Shown here piece after piece: positions 48,842 through 60,594 of a stretch of DNA of 64,000 bases (within the stretch, counting starts at the first letter, position 1; each line of letters begins with the position of its first letter). Location of the stretch: positions 185,109 to 249,108 of the forward strand of contig JAIVFJ010000096.1 of NCBI GenBank assembly GCA_025765615.1, in the 5' to 3' direction. The notes below the pieces were generated by a model. That model had not been told where the DNA came from. It ran no database searches and worked only from the letters and a program-made list of their open reading frames with translations. A program made the position numbers and the translations under genes. The stretch comes from Zopfochytrium polystomum (taxonomy: Eukaryota > Chytridiomycota > Chytridiomycetes > Chytridiales > Chytridiaceae).

Positions 48842-51800
48842 GCACTAAAGACCCCGCCTGTCGCGGCCCCGCAGCGACCTTGACAGGCGATGACCACGCT
48901 GCAAAGGCCTCATACAAGTTGAACCTCTACCATATCTCGAGAAAACCAAATGCCGACCTCCTCGTTGCCCGTGGCCTCCTCAACAAGAACCTCGTAACCA
49001 TTTTGATTGACGGCGGCGCAAACCCAAGCTACATAAGCGAAGACCTGGTACCATACAGGAAAAGGGATCGAAACCTCGAAATTTACCTCGCTGACGGCGT
49101 AAACCGACAGAAAGGATCATATCACTCCAACATCACCTTCACCATCAACAACAAGACTTTCGCGCATGACTTTGTTGCCACTAAGATTGCCTACGACATC
49201 ATTCTTGGAAAGGATTGGCTTAACCTTGTCAACCCGCACATTGACTGGCCATCAAATACAATCACCTTCTGTGACGGTTCTTTCATCACCGCACGTGCAG
49301 CCGGTTGCCCGACTGTCGAGCTTTGTTCTCTCAAAGCATTTCGACGCGCTGTCGAGGGCAACGACGTCTCCTGGGGTGTTCTCTTCAACATCACAAGGGA
49401 TCAACCCATCAAGAAAACAACTTCTGCTTCCAACGACGCCGACGCAAAAGCCAGAGCCAACCTCGATCCAACTATCACAAAAATCATCGATGACTTTCCT
49501 GAAGTATTCTCCGTGTTTGAAGGCACACCGCCCTCACGCCCAACCGACCACAAGATCAAGCTTGTCGACGAGACCAAACCAGCGCCATTCCGACCACTCT
49601 ACCCCATGAGTGACGAAGAACTTGAAGCCCTCCGAGAAGAATTGGACTTTCTACTGCAACATGGACGCATTCGTCACTCACTCTCGCCGTACGGAGCCCC
49701 CATCTTCTATGTGAAGCAGAAGGACAAGCTTCGTCTGGTGTTTGACTATCGTCTCCTCAACACGAACACGATCAAGGACCGTACTGCCTTACCCAACATC
49801 ACCGAGATGCTGGACCGTCTTCAAGGGGCCCGCTATTTCACGATCATTGACCTTGCATCGGGATACCACCAGATATTGATCGTGGAAGGGGACCGCCACA
49901 AGACCGCCTTTCGGACGAAATACGGCCATTTTGAATGGGTAGTCATGCCGTTTGGCCTCTCAAACGCTCCAGCAACCTTTCAATCAACGATGAACCGCAT
50001 TTTCCTCGACATGATCGACCGATGGCTGACAGTCTACCTCGACGACCTCCTGATCTTTTCCCACACACTCGAAGAGCATCTTCACCACCTCCGTCTCGTT
50101 CTTCAACGCCTTCACGAGAACTCGCTCCACTGCCGCCTCTCCAAATGTCGTTTCTCTGTCAAGAAGTCGAGTATCTCGGCCACAACGTCCGCCATGGCCA
50201 AGTCTCTGTCCTCACTTCGCGAATTGATGCCATTCGCGACTTCGAGCCTCCAGTTTCGTGGACCGACCTCCGCAGTTTTCTCGGCCTTGCCAACACCGTC
50301 AACCGCTTCATTTACCGCCAAGCAGAGCTTCTCGCGCCACTCAGCGACCTTCTACGACGTGGTGAAACAATTTCCAAATCAATGCCTTTCAAGTGGAATT
50401 CTGACCTCGCCGACACCTTCGAACGGGTCAAGAGCGTCCTAGCTCAACCCGCCACTCTCGCCCTCTTCGACCCAAGCAAGACAGTCTACGTTATGACAGA
50501 CTGGTCAAAGCAAGCAGTAGGTTCCTGCGTTTTTCAACTCGATGACAACGACCACGAACTCTTCATTGCCTTCGGTTCTCGAAAGTGCAACTCCTCCGAG
50601 AGCAACTACCATCCATACGCTGGCGAAATGCTCGCTCTAGTTGAAGGCCTCAAACAACACCGACAGTATCTCACTGGTACGAAAGTCAAAGTCCTCACCG
50701 ACCACCGCTCTCTGCAGCATATCCTGGACCAACCAAAGCTACGTGCTGTTCACCACCGTTGGATTGCAGATATATTGTCCTTCGACTTTGAAATCGAGTG
50801 GACCCCCGGAAAATGGAACACAATTGCAGACGCCCTCTCTCGTCGACGCTTCGCCAACGACGCCTCAACACAAACCGACGATCTCGCCGTCAACGTCCTC
50901 ACCACTGCAGACTCCATCACCGAAGAAACCTTCCGCCAAGAATCCGTCAACGACCCTGAATTCAAACTCATCACCAACTGCCTGCAGGACCAGCGACCGA
51001 CCCCACCTCGCCTCCGCGCCCACCTTCACCGCTACGAACTCCGCGATCAACTGCTTTACTTTCACGACGCAGACACGCCACGCTTATTTGTTCCCTTCAC
51101 TCTTCGCAACGACCTCGTGCGCCTCGCCCACGAAGGAACCATCCACGGCAACTGGGAACGCACCTCGGAACGGTTGTCTCGTAATTACCACTGGCCAAAC
51201 CTCTTTACCGACGTCCAACGATACGTTCGCACCTGCGACAACTGCCAACGAAACCGCCACATCCGGCACCGCCCATATGGCCTTCTGCACCCACACGCCG
51301 TCCCACCACGGCCCTGGCACACCGTCTCCATGGACTTTATAGGCCCGCTCCCAAGCACACCCCACGGTTACAACGCGATCACCGTCGTTGTCGACTCCAG
51401 CACAAAACGAACGCATGCCTGGCCAAGCCGCACGACTGACAACGCTCCCGACACCGCAGCACAATTCCTTTACCACGTTTGGCGCCACCATGGCCTCCCA
51501 AAGCACATCATAAGTGACCGTGACTCCCGCTTCCTCTCGCACTTCTGGTCGACTCTCATGCGCCTGCTTCATGTCAACCTGAAGATTTCGACCTCGTACC
51601 ACCCGCAAACAGACAGTCAAACCGAAAACAAGAACGCCTGGATCATTTCCGCCCTCCGTGACTTCGCCAACTGGTCTCAAACCGATTGGCACGAGCACTT
51701 GCACGTTATTGAATTTGGCATCAACGACTCGATCAACACCAGCACTGGCTACACACCCTTCTTCCTCGACACCGGTCAGCACCCACTTTCGCCACTGAAC

Positions 51801-52337
51801 CTCAGCCTTCCAATTGGCACCGCCAAAACTGTCGACGACCTCGTCGCCCACCTCCGCATTGCCCAAACGTTTGTTCGCCGTGCCCAAGATCTGCAGACAC
51901 TCTACGCCAACCAACACCGCATCGCAACACCCTTCAAGCCCGGCGACCTTGTCCTCGTCTCTGCTCGTGACATTGTTCACCCAAACCAACTGGGCAGACC
52001 CTCCTCCAAGCTTGCTGCTCAATTCTATGGCCCATTTCGCATTCTTGACCAAGTTGGAACCTCCTTTCGCCTTGATCTCCCCACCAACTGGCGCATCCAC
52101 CCCGTCTTCCACCCAGAAAAACTTCGCCCATACTTTTGGGACGAGCGCGGCCCTCATCCCCTCGACGCTCTCCCAATCCAGCAACGCACAATAAAGCGTG
52201 TGCTCTCACTTCGACAAGTTCGCCACCAATACCAAGTCCTTGTTGAATGGGAAAACCACCTACCTGTCTTCAACACCTGGCTTCTCCTCACTCCCTCTCT
52301 CCTCTCTGATCTTCGTTCCTCTGGCTTTCTTTCTTGA
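48838..52337 (+). CDS. pol: gypsy Pol polyprotein, with a one-base frame change
   Basis: In order: protease with TILIDGGANPSYIS (a DGG in place of the usual DSG or DTG), reverse transcriptase with LRLVFDYRLLN, VMPFGLSNAPATFQ and TVYLDDLLIFSH (YxDD at about 50034-50045), RNase H with YVMTDWSKQAVGSCVFQ, integrase zinc motif (H-x-H then CDNCQRN), core DFIGPLP, SDRDSRFLSHFW and HPQTDSQTEN, and a C-terminal chromodomain-like YQVLVEWENHLPVFNTW. The frame changes by one base near 50155-50165, after LSKCRF and before EVEYLGHNV, in a T-run. The element is otherwise uninterrupted by stops. Confidence 0.92.
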
Positions 52338-52429
52338 TTTCCTCCCTATTTTCATGACTTCTCTCCTCCTTGTTTTGTGCGTGCGACTGGCTTCCCTCTT
52401 TTTTTCAGAACTTCGTTCTTGCGGGGGGG

Positions 52430-52681
52430 TGTCAGAGTACTTCAGCCAGTCCCACGGCCCTATTTCCTGACAAGTCTGGTCACGTGACATGACGTAACCG
52501 ACCTCGTCATCTACTTCCTTCTCCCTTACTTCTGTTTCCCACTTTGTTTTCCATTTGGTTCCATTATTCTCCCACCTTTCCATTATGTTCTACTCTCCTG
52601 CCTATAAATATGCTCCCAAAAGAAAGGACCCTTCAAGGAGAAGAAATTGCCAATAGAAAAACATCGTGTTATCCTCTCACA
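52430..52681 (+). repeat. right LTR of the gypsy element
   Basis: Same length and sequence as the left LTR except for one base (CACTTTG against CACTTCG). Followed by the CAGAA target duplication at 52682-52686. Confidence 0.95.
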
Positions 52682-52691
52682 CAGAAGGGTT

Positions 52692-52741
52692 GAGAATAAA
52701 AGGCGAAATTGGACAATTTTCTCCTTTTTTAGAGCATCCCC
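52692..52741 (-). repeat. right terminal inverted repeat of the DNA transposon
   Basis: Ends in TTTTTTAGAGCATCCCC, the reverse complement of the left end. Its outer boundary is followed by CAG (52742-52744). Confidence 0.88.
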
Positions 52742-52863
52742 CAGCCGAAAGACAAAATCACAGGGGCAGCTCTATTTGTCTGTGGGGTGTGCCTGCCTCT
52801 CTTGGATCTATTGCAAGACACTGTCCCATGCTCAAGTAATGCAACCAACCAATGCCACAAGTC

Positions 52864-52894
<31 letters not shown>

Positions 52895-52933
52895 AGCAGC
52901 GAGCGAGCTCACGAGCTCCGTCGTCTCAGAGAA

Positions 52934-53646
52934 TCTAGTACGCCGGCAGCGCCCAAGTGCCGCCGCAGGTCTCGCCTGGTTGTAATCTGCACGGCATGTC
53001 GCACGTGGACTCAGGAAAGGGGACTTCCGACGGCAAAGCGACCGCGCAGTAGCACTGGCCGCCGTACTCGAGGCCGGCGAACCGCGCGTTGTGGTCCGCA
53101 AAGAACGCCTGTTGGCGCGACTCGACATAGTGCCCGTCCCAGCGCCCACTCGCCGCCGCAGGTTTGCGACGGGTTGGACCCGCACGGCATTTTGCAATGC
53201 CGGAGCGTCTGGTCTCGGATCAGATGTAAGCGTCGTCGTGTCCGAGAGCTCCTGCGGGTCCGAGCAGTAGCACTGTCCGCCGTACTTGGTGCCGGACATT
53301 AACCCATGAGATAGCCGGCGTTGAAGCAGGCGACTATGCAGCCGTCGTTGTCGAAGCCTTCGCCTTGGTAGCAGGTGAGAACGCGGTTCGTGGTGTCCCA
53401 TGCGCAGGTGGAGCCGCGCGAGTAAGTTCCCAGGGATCCTGTTCATCGAATTTCTTTAGTTAATTGTTGAGTAGGAGGAGGGTTGGGCGAGCTTGAGAGT
53501 TGGCAGCATATTGTGCGCGGGTTTTGGGTAGGGGTAGCTGTAGGGTGGTGGCACGCGAAGATAGACGCACCGACAGGCTTGCGGGTAGCGAGTTCGCCGG
53601 CGACGGCCACTGAGACAAGGCTTAGTGATGCGAAAAGCAGATGCAT
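52934..53646 (-). pseudogene. disrupted secreted protein with two WSC domains
   Basis: Exon 1 (53646-53571) encodes the signal peptide MHLLFASLSLVSVAVAGEL. Exon 2 starts at 53438: GSLGTYSRGSTCAWDTTNRV, GCIVACFNAGYLMG, then KYGGQCYCSDPQELSDTT, CKMPCGSNPSQTCGGEW, and a second unit ARFAGLEYGGQCYCAV, STCDMPCRLQPGETCGG, stop at 52934. These are WSC cysteine patterns, found in fungal wall sensors and sugar-binding secreted proteins. The parts lie in different frames, with breaks near 53305-53312 (a TT that would need to be TTT), near 53190-53220 and near 53128-53140. Three breaks suggest either a pseudogene or repeated consensus errors. No membrane segment is seen. Confidence 0.72.
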
Positions 53647-54574
53647 ACAATATTAATATATAGTGTGTACGAGCGAGCGAGCTTGTTGTTTGTGTTGTTG
53701 CGTTTTTTGATGAACAAAAATAGGGAAGGAGGCAAACTCCCGCTAAAGGAATTCCTGTCACACGGAGGACGTCACACAAAAGTCGTGTGAAGGGTTTCAA
53801 CAGACTGCTCGGTATGTGAAAGGCTTCATAGCTACTGAAGGTGCAAATTTCTTTAAGGATGGTTACGTCAACGAATTTGTATATAGGCGCCCTTTTTTCA
53901 ATAATGTTCATTCGTTTTCCTGGTTTTCAATAGTTTGCCTTCTTGCATTCTGTTTCAGTATTTACTCCTTCTATTTTGGACTCGAGAAAGGCCTCCGTGT
54001 GACGGCTGCAGGAAGGAGATCGTCCACTGTGTGAGCAGCGAGGCCCGTGCCGTTCCCCAAACAACACGCAAGAGCATGCAGCTGGTGATTTACCAACCTG
54101 GTAATGTCAAACTATTTTTACGGCACGGCCGATATAATGACGGACAAAGCTCCAAAAAGGAGGAAAAGGCAAAGAAGAGAATACAAAATACCGGCAAAGA
54201 CAGGTAAGTCAATGACTGGAAGCACCGGGGCCGCTCCCACGTCCGCCTCCCCAAACTGCAGGCCTCACAAAACTCACACAAGTACGCTGTTTGAGACCAC
54301 GGGTTTGTTTCCGAACGACGTCTGCGGGGTTCCTGTCTTGTCTGTGTTGGAAGCGGGCACTGTGGGCTAAAGGAGGGGATGGAGGAGGTTCCCAGCACAA
54401 TCAGAGCGGCGAAGTAGCATGGGAAGTGAGGTCCTGATTTGACTTGACTCTGAAGGGTTTTGCATTTTGTTTACTGCGGTTTTTTTATACCTTGAGAGTT
54501 TAGACAAAAAAAAAAAAAAATTCAGTAGGGTTAAAAAAAAAAAAGAATTCCATTGAGTGGGTGGTCGCTCTTCA
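53647..54574. other. intergenic, no confident gene
   Basis: Upstream of the WSC gene. Short open frames (53816-54034, 54104-54370) are unrecognised. A-runs occur at 54507-54520 and 54533-54544. Confidence 0.4.
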
Positions 54575-55125
54575 AGGCAGCCGACGCAGTCTGGCAGGGT
54601 GCGAGCACGATCACAGGTGTTTCTGCGTGCGATTTCCCTGCTGGCGACCTTCCGACCCCTACATAGTCAACTCCCTTCTCTCTCTTCCCCTAGTTGCTGG
54701 CAACGACAAGGGTTCCAGCAGCAACTCCTGCAATGAGGGGTGCTAAGTAGCACCCTGTCCGTCCTGTCACTACTAACCGCTCCCAAGGCATTCGAGATTA
54801 GGTTCCTGCAATAAAAACCCCTGTTTCCCTCTCCTCTCTCTTTATTCTGCAGTTGTGTTGCACCCTTGGGAGTGCCCTTCTGTTTCCCCTCGCACTGGCC
54901 CACAGCAACACGAGTAATCAGTGTTCCTGCACTGATCCCTCAGAGGACTGTCCTTCTGAATGATCATTCTTTCTGTTTGAGACCCCTGTTAGACAGATCA
55001 GTAGGGTTAAAACACCCCCCAGACAACAGCCCAATAAAGGAAGTTTTAGCCTATTATTTGCTTTCCCTCACTCTAGGACCCAGATCCTGGGGTCAAGGAA
55101 GTGAGTAAAGTCTCACAGTCCTCTC
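54575..55125 (+). repeat. second dispersed repeat (family B), copy 2
   Basis: Diverged copy of 4950-5510, sharing TTTATTCTGCAGTTGTGTTG, GTTAGACAGATCAGTAGGG and TTTTAGCCTATTATTTGCTT. It immediately precedes a family A LTR. Confidence 0.7.
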
Positions 55126-55130
55126 CAAAG

Positions 55131-55576
55131 TATTAGGTGGAACTGACTGGTCAGCAGCAAAGAGGCACAAGACAGACATTGGTCAGCAGCAAAGAGGCAC
55201 AAGACAGACATGAACCTATTGTGACTGTCAGTTATCGTTCTCACAATGCCCATGGGAAAGCAAGCCACCACCAATGCAGACCTGGGCGCTGGCTTGCACT
55301 GTTGACAAATACTCCAAGTATAAAGTGGAACGGAACCCTGGTGTTAACAGTTTTCCTCCTCCTCTGATCAAGCAGATAAAATAGGAGGGATTTTTACCCT
55401 TTGCCTGTCACACTCGCTTAATTGACTATTATAGTGTGTATATCATCATTATGTATCAATAATTCATAACAGAGCTTTTCTCTTTCTCTCCAAGTTGGGG
55501 AGAAGGACCACTCACAAACACACATCTCCACTTCATTCACTCCTTCTACTACCTCACTCAGAGTGGACTGTTTGCA
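55131..55576 (+). repeat. LTR, family A, with an internal duplication
   Basis: Matches the 412-base LTR but the block TGGTCAGCAGCAAAGAGGCA with the following AAGACAGACAT is present twice in tandem (about 55148-55211), which explains the extra length. The start has decayed to TATTAGG. Confidence 0.75.
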
Positions 55577-56031
55577 CTTCAAACAGTTTTCTTCCTTTCT
55601 TCCCGCTTTTTTTTTCTTCTTTCTTTCCTAATTCCCTCCCTCCCTATAAATAGCTGCCCTGGGGGGAGCACCCTCATTAATCCCACCTAACTTTACAAAC
55701 CCACCCTTCAATAAATGCCATCTCAAAGAAATTCAATTGTGTTCTTCTGAAATCCCCTTCCATTCTACCCAATGAGCCTCCTCTGAACCTCCTACAACAC
55801 AAGTTGAGCTGCCTGTCATTGGGTTGGACTCTTTGCACTTGTGCGGAGCTGGTATGCCAGTCCTGCTTGTGGTTAGACCTATGTCGCCCAGGAGAGTAAC
55901 CGTCTACCTCTGGCTCTGTTTGCATGGATGACGATAATGATGAATAAATACCAGCCACAATTTGACCATTGATGAAAGATAATAAATAGATTTACGTAAT
56001 GCCACCTGTTCGTAAGACGGAAGGATGTAGA
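55577..56031. other. spacer between two opposed family A LTRs
   Basis: T- and C-rich, then a stretch with GCCTCC words. No retroelement coding sequence is recognised between the two LTRs, which lie in opposite orientation. Confidence 0.4.
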
Positions 56032-56443
56032 TGTAAACAGTCTACTCTGAGTGAGTGGAAGGAGTGGATGAAGTGGAGATGTGTGTTTGTGGGTGGTCCT
56101 TCTCCCCAACTTGGAGAGAAAGGAGAAAAAAATTCTGTTATGAATTATTGATACATGATGATGATATACACGCTGTAATAGTTGCTAGGCAAGCGTGACT
56201 GGCACAGGGTAGAAACCTCTCCTATATTATCTGCTTGAGCAGAGGAGGAGGAAAACTGTTGACACTGGGTTTCTGTTCCACTTAATACTCAGAGTATTTT
56301 GTAATCAGCGCAAGCCAGCGCCCAGGTCTGCATTGGCGGTGGCTCGCTCTCCCATGGGCATTGTGACAACGATAACTGACAGTCACAATAGGTTTGGATC
56401 CGTCTTGTGCCTCTTGCTGCTAACCAGTCAGTTCCGCCTAACA
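56032..56443 (-). repeat. full-length LTR, family A
   Basis: 412 bases on the minus strand, from TGTTAGGCGGAACTG (at 56443) to TTTACA (at 56032). It has the same length as the copy at 4516-4927 and ends in a clean TG...CA. Confidence 0.8.
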
Positions 56444-56752
56444 GTAGACGTAGAACCTGACCTGAGGGATGGATGGATCAGTGGATGAGTGGAGCATAGA
56501 GGAGATGCCACATTCCTCCTACTTATGAGAGCGCCGCCGCACCGTTAGGTATTAGTCACAATGTGGGAGTCCTAATATTGAGTTCAGCTGTGGTTGCTCC
56601 ATCACTAGACACTACTAAAAGAGTGCTGAGCAAGAATGAGGGAAACAGGGGAAATTCTGCTGAACAGAAGCTGTATCAAGGAGGCCAAGGAGAAACATGG
56701 AAAGATCACAGCACTCACGTTGAGGATGCTTTTTTTGTTGGTAAGATTCATA

Positions 56753-56861
56753 GCCGTCTTAGCTCATCTGGGAGAGCGTAAGACTGAAGAAGCCACCTGC
56801 TGTTCTGTGCGGTGGCCCCCCTGCTATCTTAAGGCACCCGGTTCAATCCCGGGAGACAGCA
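56753..56861 (+). tRNA. tRNA-Phe (GAA), intron-containing
   Basis: Acceptor GCCGTCT pairs with AGACAGC with one mismatch. D-arm AGCTCATCTGGGAGAGC. Anticodon stem TAAGA/TCTTA encloses CTGAAGA, anticodon GAA at 56786-56788. An intron of about 36 bases follows position 37 (about 56790-56825). T-arm CCCGGTTCAATCCCGGG. The acceptor mismatch leaves a small chance that it is a decaying copy. Confidence 0.85.
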
Positions 56862-57272
56862 CATTATAAATCGCTGTGCAAGTTTTGTCAGCTGCATCAG
56901 GACCTGCATATTGGGCCACCATGTCCCTTTATTGCTCATTTCCAGACTCTGACCAAAACTGATGCTGTCAAGACTCGCAATGACCCTTGTTGTTTCTCTT
57001 GTCAAGCAGGCAAGGTGCATGGTCCCTGTTGCATTGCAGAGTTGGCACTTTTTCTCTCCTTTTAATGATTTTCTGCGCAAGTTTGCCCAGTTTGCAGGGG
57101 AGACATCCTCAAATGCTCAGCAGCATATGCCACCATATTATGAAATAGGCACTTGAAAAAGTTAAAACTCAAAACTGCTTTTCTTTTAGTCAGCGTTGGC
57201 AAAAAAGGGATCTGAAATCTGGCCTGCTGCAGGTGGTGGATTTAAATTTACTTGTGGCTTGTAACCGGTACA

Positions 57273-57371
57273 GCCTGGTTAGCTCAATCGGTAGAGCGTG
57301 TGACTCTTAGCTAACCCGAGATAGGGTCTCTGCAATCACAAGGCTGTGGGCTCGACCGCCCACATCGGGCG
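57273..57371 (+). tRNA. tRNA-Lys (CTT), intron-containing
   Basis: Acceptor GCCTGGT with ATCGGGC, D-arm AGCTCAATCGGTAGAGC, anticodon stem TGTGA/TCACA around CTCTTAA, anticodon CTT at 57306-57308. An intron of about 25 bases follows position 37 (about 57310-57334). T-arm GTGGGCTCGACCGCCCAC. Confidence 0.88.
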
Positions 57372-58489
57372 CTCCCTTGTTCATCTTTGAACCCATCAGC
57401 ACTCTCTGCTATGCTTCCTTTCTGGCCAGAATATTGAAAACATTGTGCTTTTCACCCAGGTCCAACCACACCACAGAAAAGCTGTGTTCTGATTGAAGAG
57501 GGTGCTGAGGCGGCGTGGTTGCTCACTGGCCCCTCCCTCCAATTAAGAACGTGCTTTGTCACACTTCAAATTAATACATATCGTGATATTTTCTAATTAA
57601 TTGTTTAACAAACTCTGCATCCACAAAGCGGCTGGTTCTCTTTTTGAAAATCTTTTTTAAATTTTTTTGGACAAGGAGCTTTAACTTTAATTACTATATT
57701 CAAAAGTGATTTATCAATGATATGTATGGGTTTGAAACCTTAGTCACACTTACAAATTCTGTGTGGTTCTATTTACGACAAAATTTTGCACACTTTGGCT
57801 GGCATATGGGTGGTTGTCAGTCAGTTTCGTGCAAAAATGCACAATACTGCAATTGGTAGGAATGTTGAATATTGCTGTTTCCATTGAAAGGTCATTGTTG
57901 CAATGAAAGAAAAACATTGCTACAAACCAGAGTCAGACCGCCCAACAGGGTGGTAAAATGGGGGCTGCATTTATCTGTTTCAAGATACCTTGAAAAGTTG
58001 GTGAAAAGTTTGGAGGCTGCATGCAAAGAAGGAATCATACCCCTAGACCAAAGCCCCTTGTGATGTGGGCATAATCTGCCCCCTTAGGCTCAAGCACCAA
58101 TCCTGAAACTGCAGACTTGACGTTGCTAAATCGGGCAGATTGTCCCAGGGTCAAAGGAACCAGGAAATTGTTAGCTTGTTTGTTTACCCCTGTATGCTTG
58201 TACTTGGTTCAACTGGTCGCTGCACATTCTTTACAAGATCTTGCCACTTTGTAGCTTTTTCAATAAGAAAAAAACATTCAACCGCTGACAATCCGGTTTT
58301 GACACTCTTGTTGTTGCCACTGTCACCTCTGTCACGCTCCTAACAATCTCAGCTGTCACCTTGCATTAGGTCCCATGTCCTCAACTCTCTGCTAACACAT
58401 TCATTTCAAACACGGCGGACACTCACCTCCTCACAGCCCAGATTCCTTTTTTAAGGCCCCTTGTGCGCCATCAAGGCTGGGTGTTGGAG
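57372..58489. other. spacer in the tRNA block
   Basis: CpG-poor unique-looking sequence between tRNA-Lys and tRNA-Arg. No gene or repeat is recognised. Confidence 0.4.
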
Positions 58490-58562
58490 CGAGCGTGCCA
58501 GGGGTCGAACCTGGAATCTCTTGATTCGTAGTCAAGCGCGGTAACCATTTTGCCACACGCCC
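58490..58562 (-). tRNA. tRNA-Arg (ACG)
   Basis: Minus strand: acceptor GGGCGTG with CACGCTC (one G-T pair), D-arm GGCAAAATGGTTACCGC, anticodon stem CTTGA/TCAAG around CTACGAA, anticodon ACG. T-arm CCAGGTTCGACCCCTGG. No intron. Confidence 0.9.
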
Positions 58563-59252
58563 TTGGCTTGGTGTGTGCTGCTTGCTTATCTCATGCCCTT
58601 TCTTGGAGCCTTGCTTTGATTGCAATCTAGGGGTTTGTTAAGCAGCTGCAGATCAGAAACTATATCAGGCAATTCTCGGCAGCACCAGCTACCTGGCAAC
58701 ACACACGCGACTGGGATCTCGCTCCAGCAGTTTTGGTATCTCAGCACTTTCAGCAAAGATCACAGAGAGCAGCATATGAGAATTCTCAATGTTGCTGGCT
58801 ACACTGACACTGCCCACAGCGTCCACTCAGATGGAAAATCACAGCTCAGCTACAATGTTCTTTTTGGAGGACCAACTATCATCTGGACATCTGTTCAGAC
58901 CAGCACTGTTATGTTGTGAGTAACCCTGAGGAAAAATAAATGACATTTGCTCTGGTCCCAGTGCTATTGACAGTTCTACTGCTTTTGACACTGCATGAGC
59001 ACTTGGAGGTGGTCTTGGCCGCTCTGGCCTCGAAGCCTCAAACCATTTTGCAGCAAGCTTCTGGTCCTAGAAGTCCAAATGAAACAGTCAGAGCTAGAAA
59101 CGCTATCAGCAGCCACCCCAGCCAGCCTGCAGTGTGAAAGGGGGACCCACAGCAGCTCAGGAGAAGCATGATAAGCCTCAAAGTGTTGAGGGCAAGATGA
59201 AGGTTTTGTTTCGAAAGGTTAGACGGGAAACAAATAATTCCCAATTAGAACG

Positions 59253-59324
59253 AGCAACAGTGGTTCAGTGGTAGAATTATCGCCTGCCACGCGGTAGACC
59301 CGGGTCCGATTCCCGGCTGTTGCA
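59253..59324 (+). tRNA. tRNA-Gly (GCC)
   Basis: Acceptor GCAACAG/CTGTTGC is perfect. D-arm GGTTCAGTGGTAGAAT, loop CTGCCAC with anticodon GCC, T-arm CCGGGTCCGATTCCCGG. No intron. Confidence 0.93.
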
Positions 59325-59368
59325 ATCATTGTGTGATTGAAAGCTAAAATGTCAACAAAGCCAATCTC

Positions 59369-59461
59369 TGCCCTCTGCTGGAATCAGACCAACGACCTTA
59401 TCCCTTGCAAGGGCTGTGTGACCTCCTACGAGGGATACGCTCTGTCAGTTGAGCAGAAGGC
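59369..59461 (-). tRNA. tRNA-Thr (CGT), intron-containing
   Basis: Minus strand: acceptor GCCTTCT with AGAGGGC (one G-T pair), D-arm GCTCAACTGACAGAGC, anticodon stem TATCC/GGATA around a loop starting CTCGTAG, anticodon CGT (59428-59430 on the + strand). An intron of about 20 bases follows. T-arm GTTGG/CCAGC around TCTGATT. Confidence 0.82.
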
Positions 59462-60594
59462 TCCCTAATTCACTGTTTGACTAGCCCAACTCAAACTCAA
59501 GCAGCTTTGATTGATGTGCTGGCCAATCTGTTGCAGTGGGCCAAGGCTAGGGCGTGTGAGCAATGCTTGTCCAGACAAACACACTTGCACACACAGATAA
59601 AGACCTATGCATGCACGCACACACGTTTGCACACATACACACACACAGTCACACACAGTGTGGCAAAGCTCAACGCAGCGCTGTCCTGCTCAACCACTGC
59701 TGGCCAGCCTGAGGTGGGAAGAAAAACACCCTAACTGTGCCCACACAAAGTGATCCATGCACAACCGTCTCTCAGTGTATGTCTCCTCCACAAGGCAGTC
59801 ACATCAGAAATTGTGGCACTAATTGGGGAGGAACTGTGGACTTTGGCAAGCCAAAGTGGCTGGCTGTCCAAAGTGGCTGGGCATCCTGTTGCCAACTTGC
59901 CACAGCTGTCCAATGGCCATGGCTGTCCACTGGAGATGGCCAACCAGCAGATTGGGCTTTCCTAAAGCCATGGTGAAGTATGAGCCAGGGTTGTCCAGGT
60001 AAGAGAAACTGTGGCCTGGTCCAAACAGCTGCCACAGGAATCCACAGCCAATAATGCACAATTCGACACCTGGCAATTATTTTTGCTTCCCATGGCCCAG
60101 ATTTCTGGACCTTGCAGTTATGGTATGCCCCAAAACAATGCAGTGGCCATTCGCAACCAGCCATTACGCCCTTCCCCTTCATCCCCTGTAAGGGCCTCTC
60201 TCCCAAGCAGGTGCAACAGTTTTGCTTCCTGAAGCAATCAAGATGTCTTCTGTTAAAAAAAAGAAGAACAAAAAATAATTAAAATCTCAAACCCACTCTT
60301 CAAATGCATCACTTCATCTTGGGATGTGAAAGTTGTGTTGTCCTTCAGTGCACTGTGACAACATGAAACATGATCAGCAGAGTTTCACAACACAGTTGAT
60401 ACAGGAACTCACCAGCTCAAGGCCAGATAATTTTGTTCAAATTGCCCTTCCAGCACAAAGAATGTAAGGGGCCTCTTGAATACATTTTAAACTGAATATT
60501 GCGGACTCACCAAAACTGTACAATCATACTTCTGAGTGAATATTTGAACAATATGCAAGCAAGGAATTTGGTATGATGACTGTCTTCATGACCG

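Larger units (their letters stand above)
47492..52681 (+). mobile_element. young Ty3/gypsy LTR retrotransposon (chromovirus type)
   Basis: Full-length 5190-base element bounded by 252-base LTRs at 47492-47743 and 52430-52681 that differ at a single position by eye (C against T). CAGAA directly precedes the left LTR and directly follows the right one, a 5-bp target duplication. A primer-binding site TGGTAGCAGCGG starts two bases after the left LTR and resembles the 3' end complement of initiator Met tRNA. A G-run (52423-52429) just before the right LTR serves as polypurine tract. Gag then Pol follow in gypsy order: protease, reverse transcriptase, RNase H, integrase, chromodomain. The element sits inside a PIF/Harbinger transposon. 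Confidence 0.96.
45112..52741. mobile_element. PIF/Harbinger-type DNA transposon carrying a nested gypsy element
   Basis: The two ends are inverted repeats about 50 bases long: left GGGGATGCTCTAAAAAAGGA at 45112 and the reverse complement ending at 52741, with only a few mismatches further in. CAG precedes the left end (45109-45111) and follows the right end (52742-52744). A 3-bp CWG duplication is typical of PIF/Harbinger elements, as is having two genes. A DDE transposase remnant lies on the minus strand and a second open frame with a helix-rich, possibly DNA-binding, N-terminal part lies on the + strand. Without the nested 5.2-kb retroelement the transposon would be about 2.4 kb. The transposase is damaged, so the copy is non-autonomous now. 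Confidence 0.85.
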
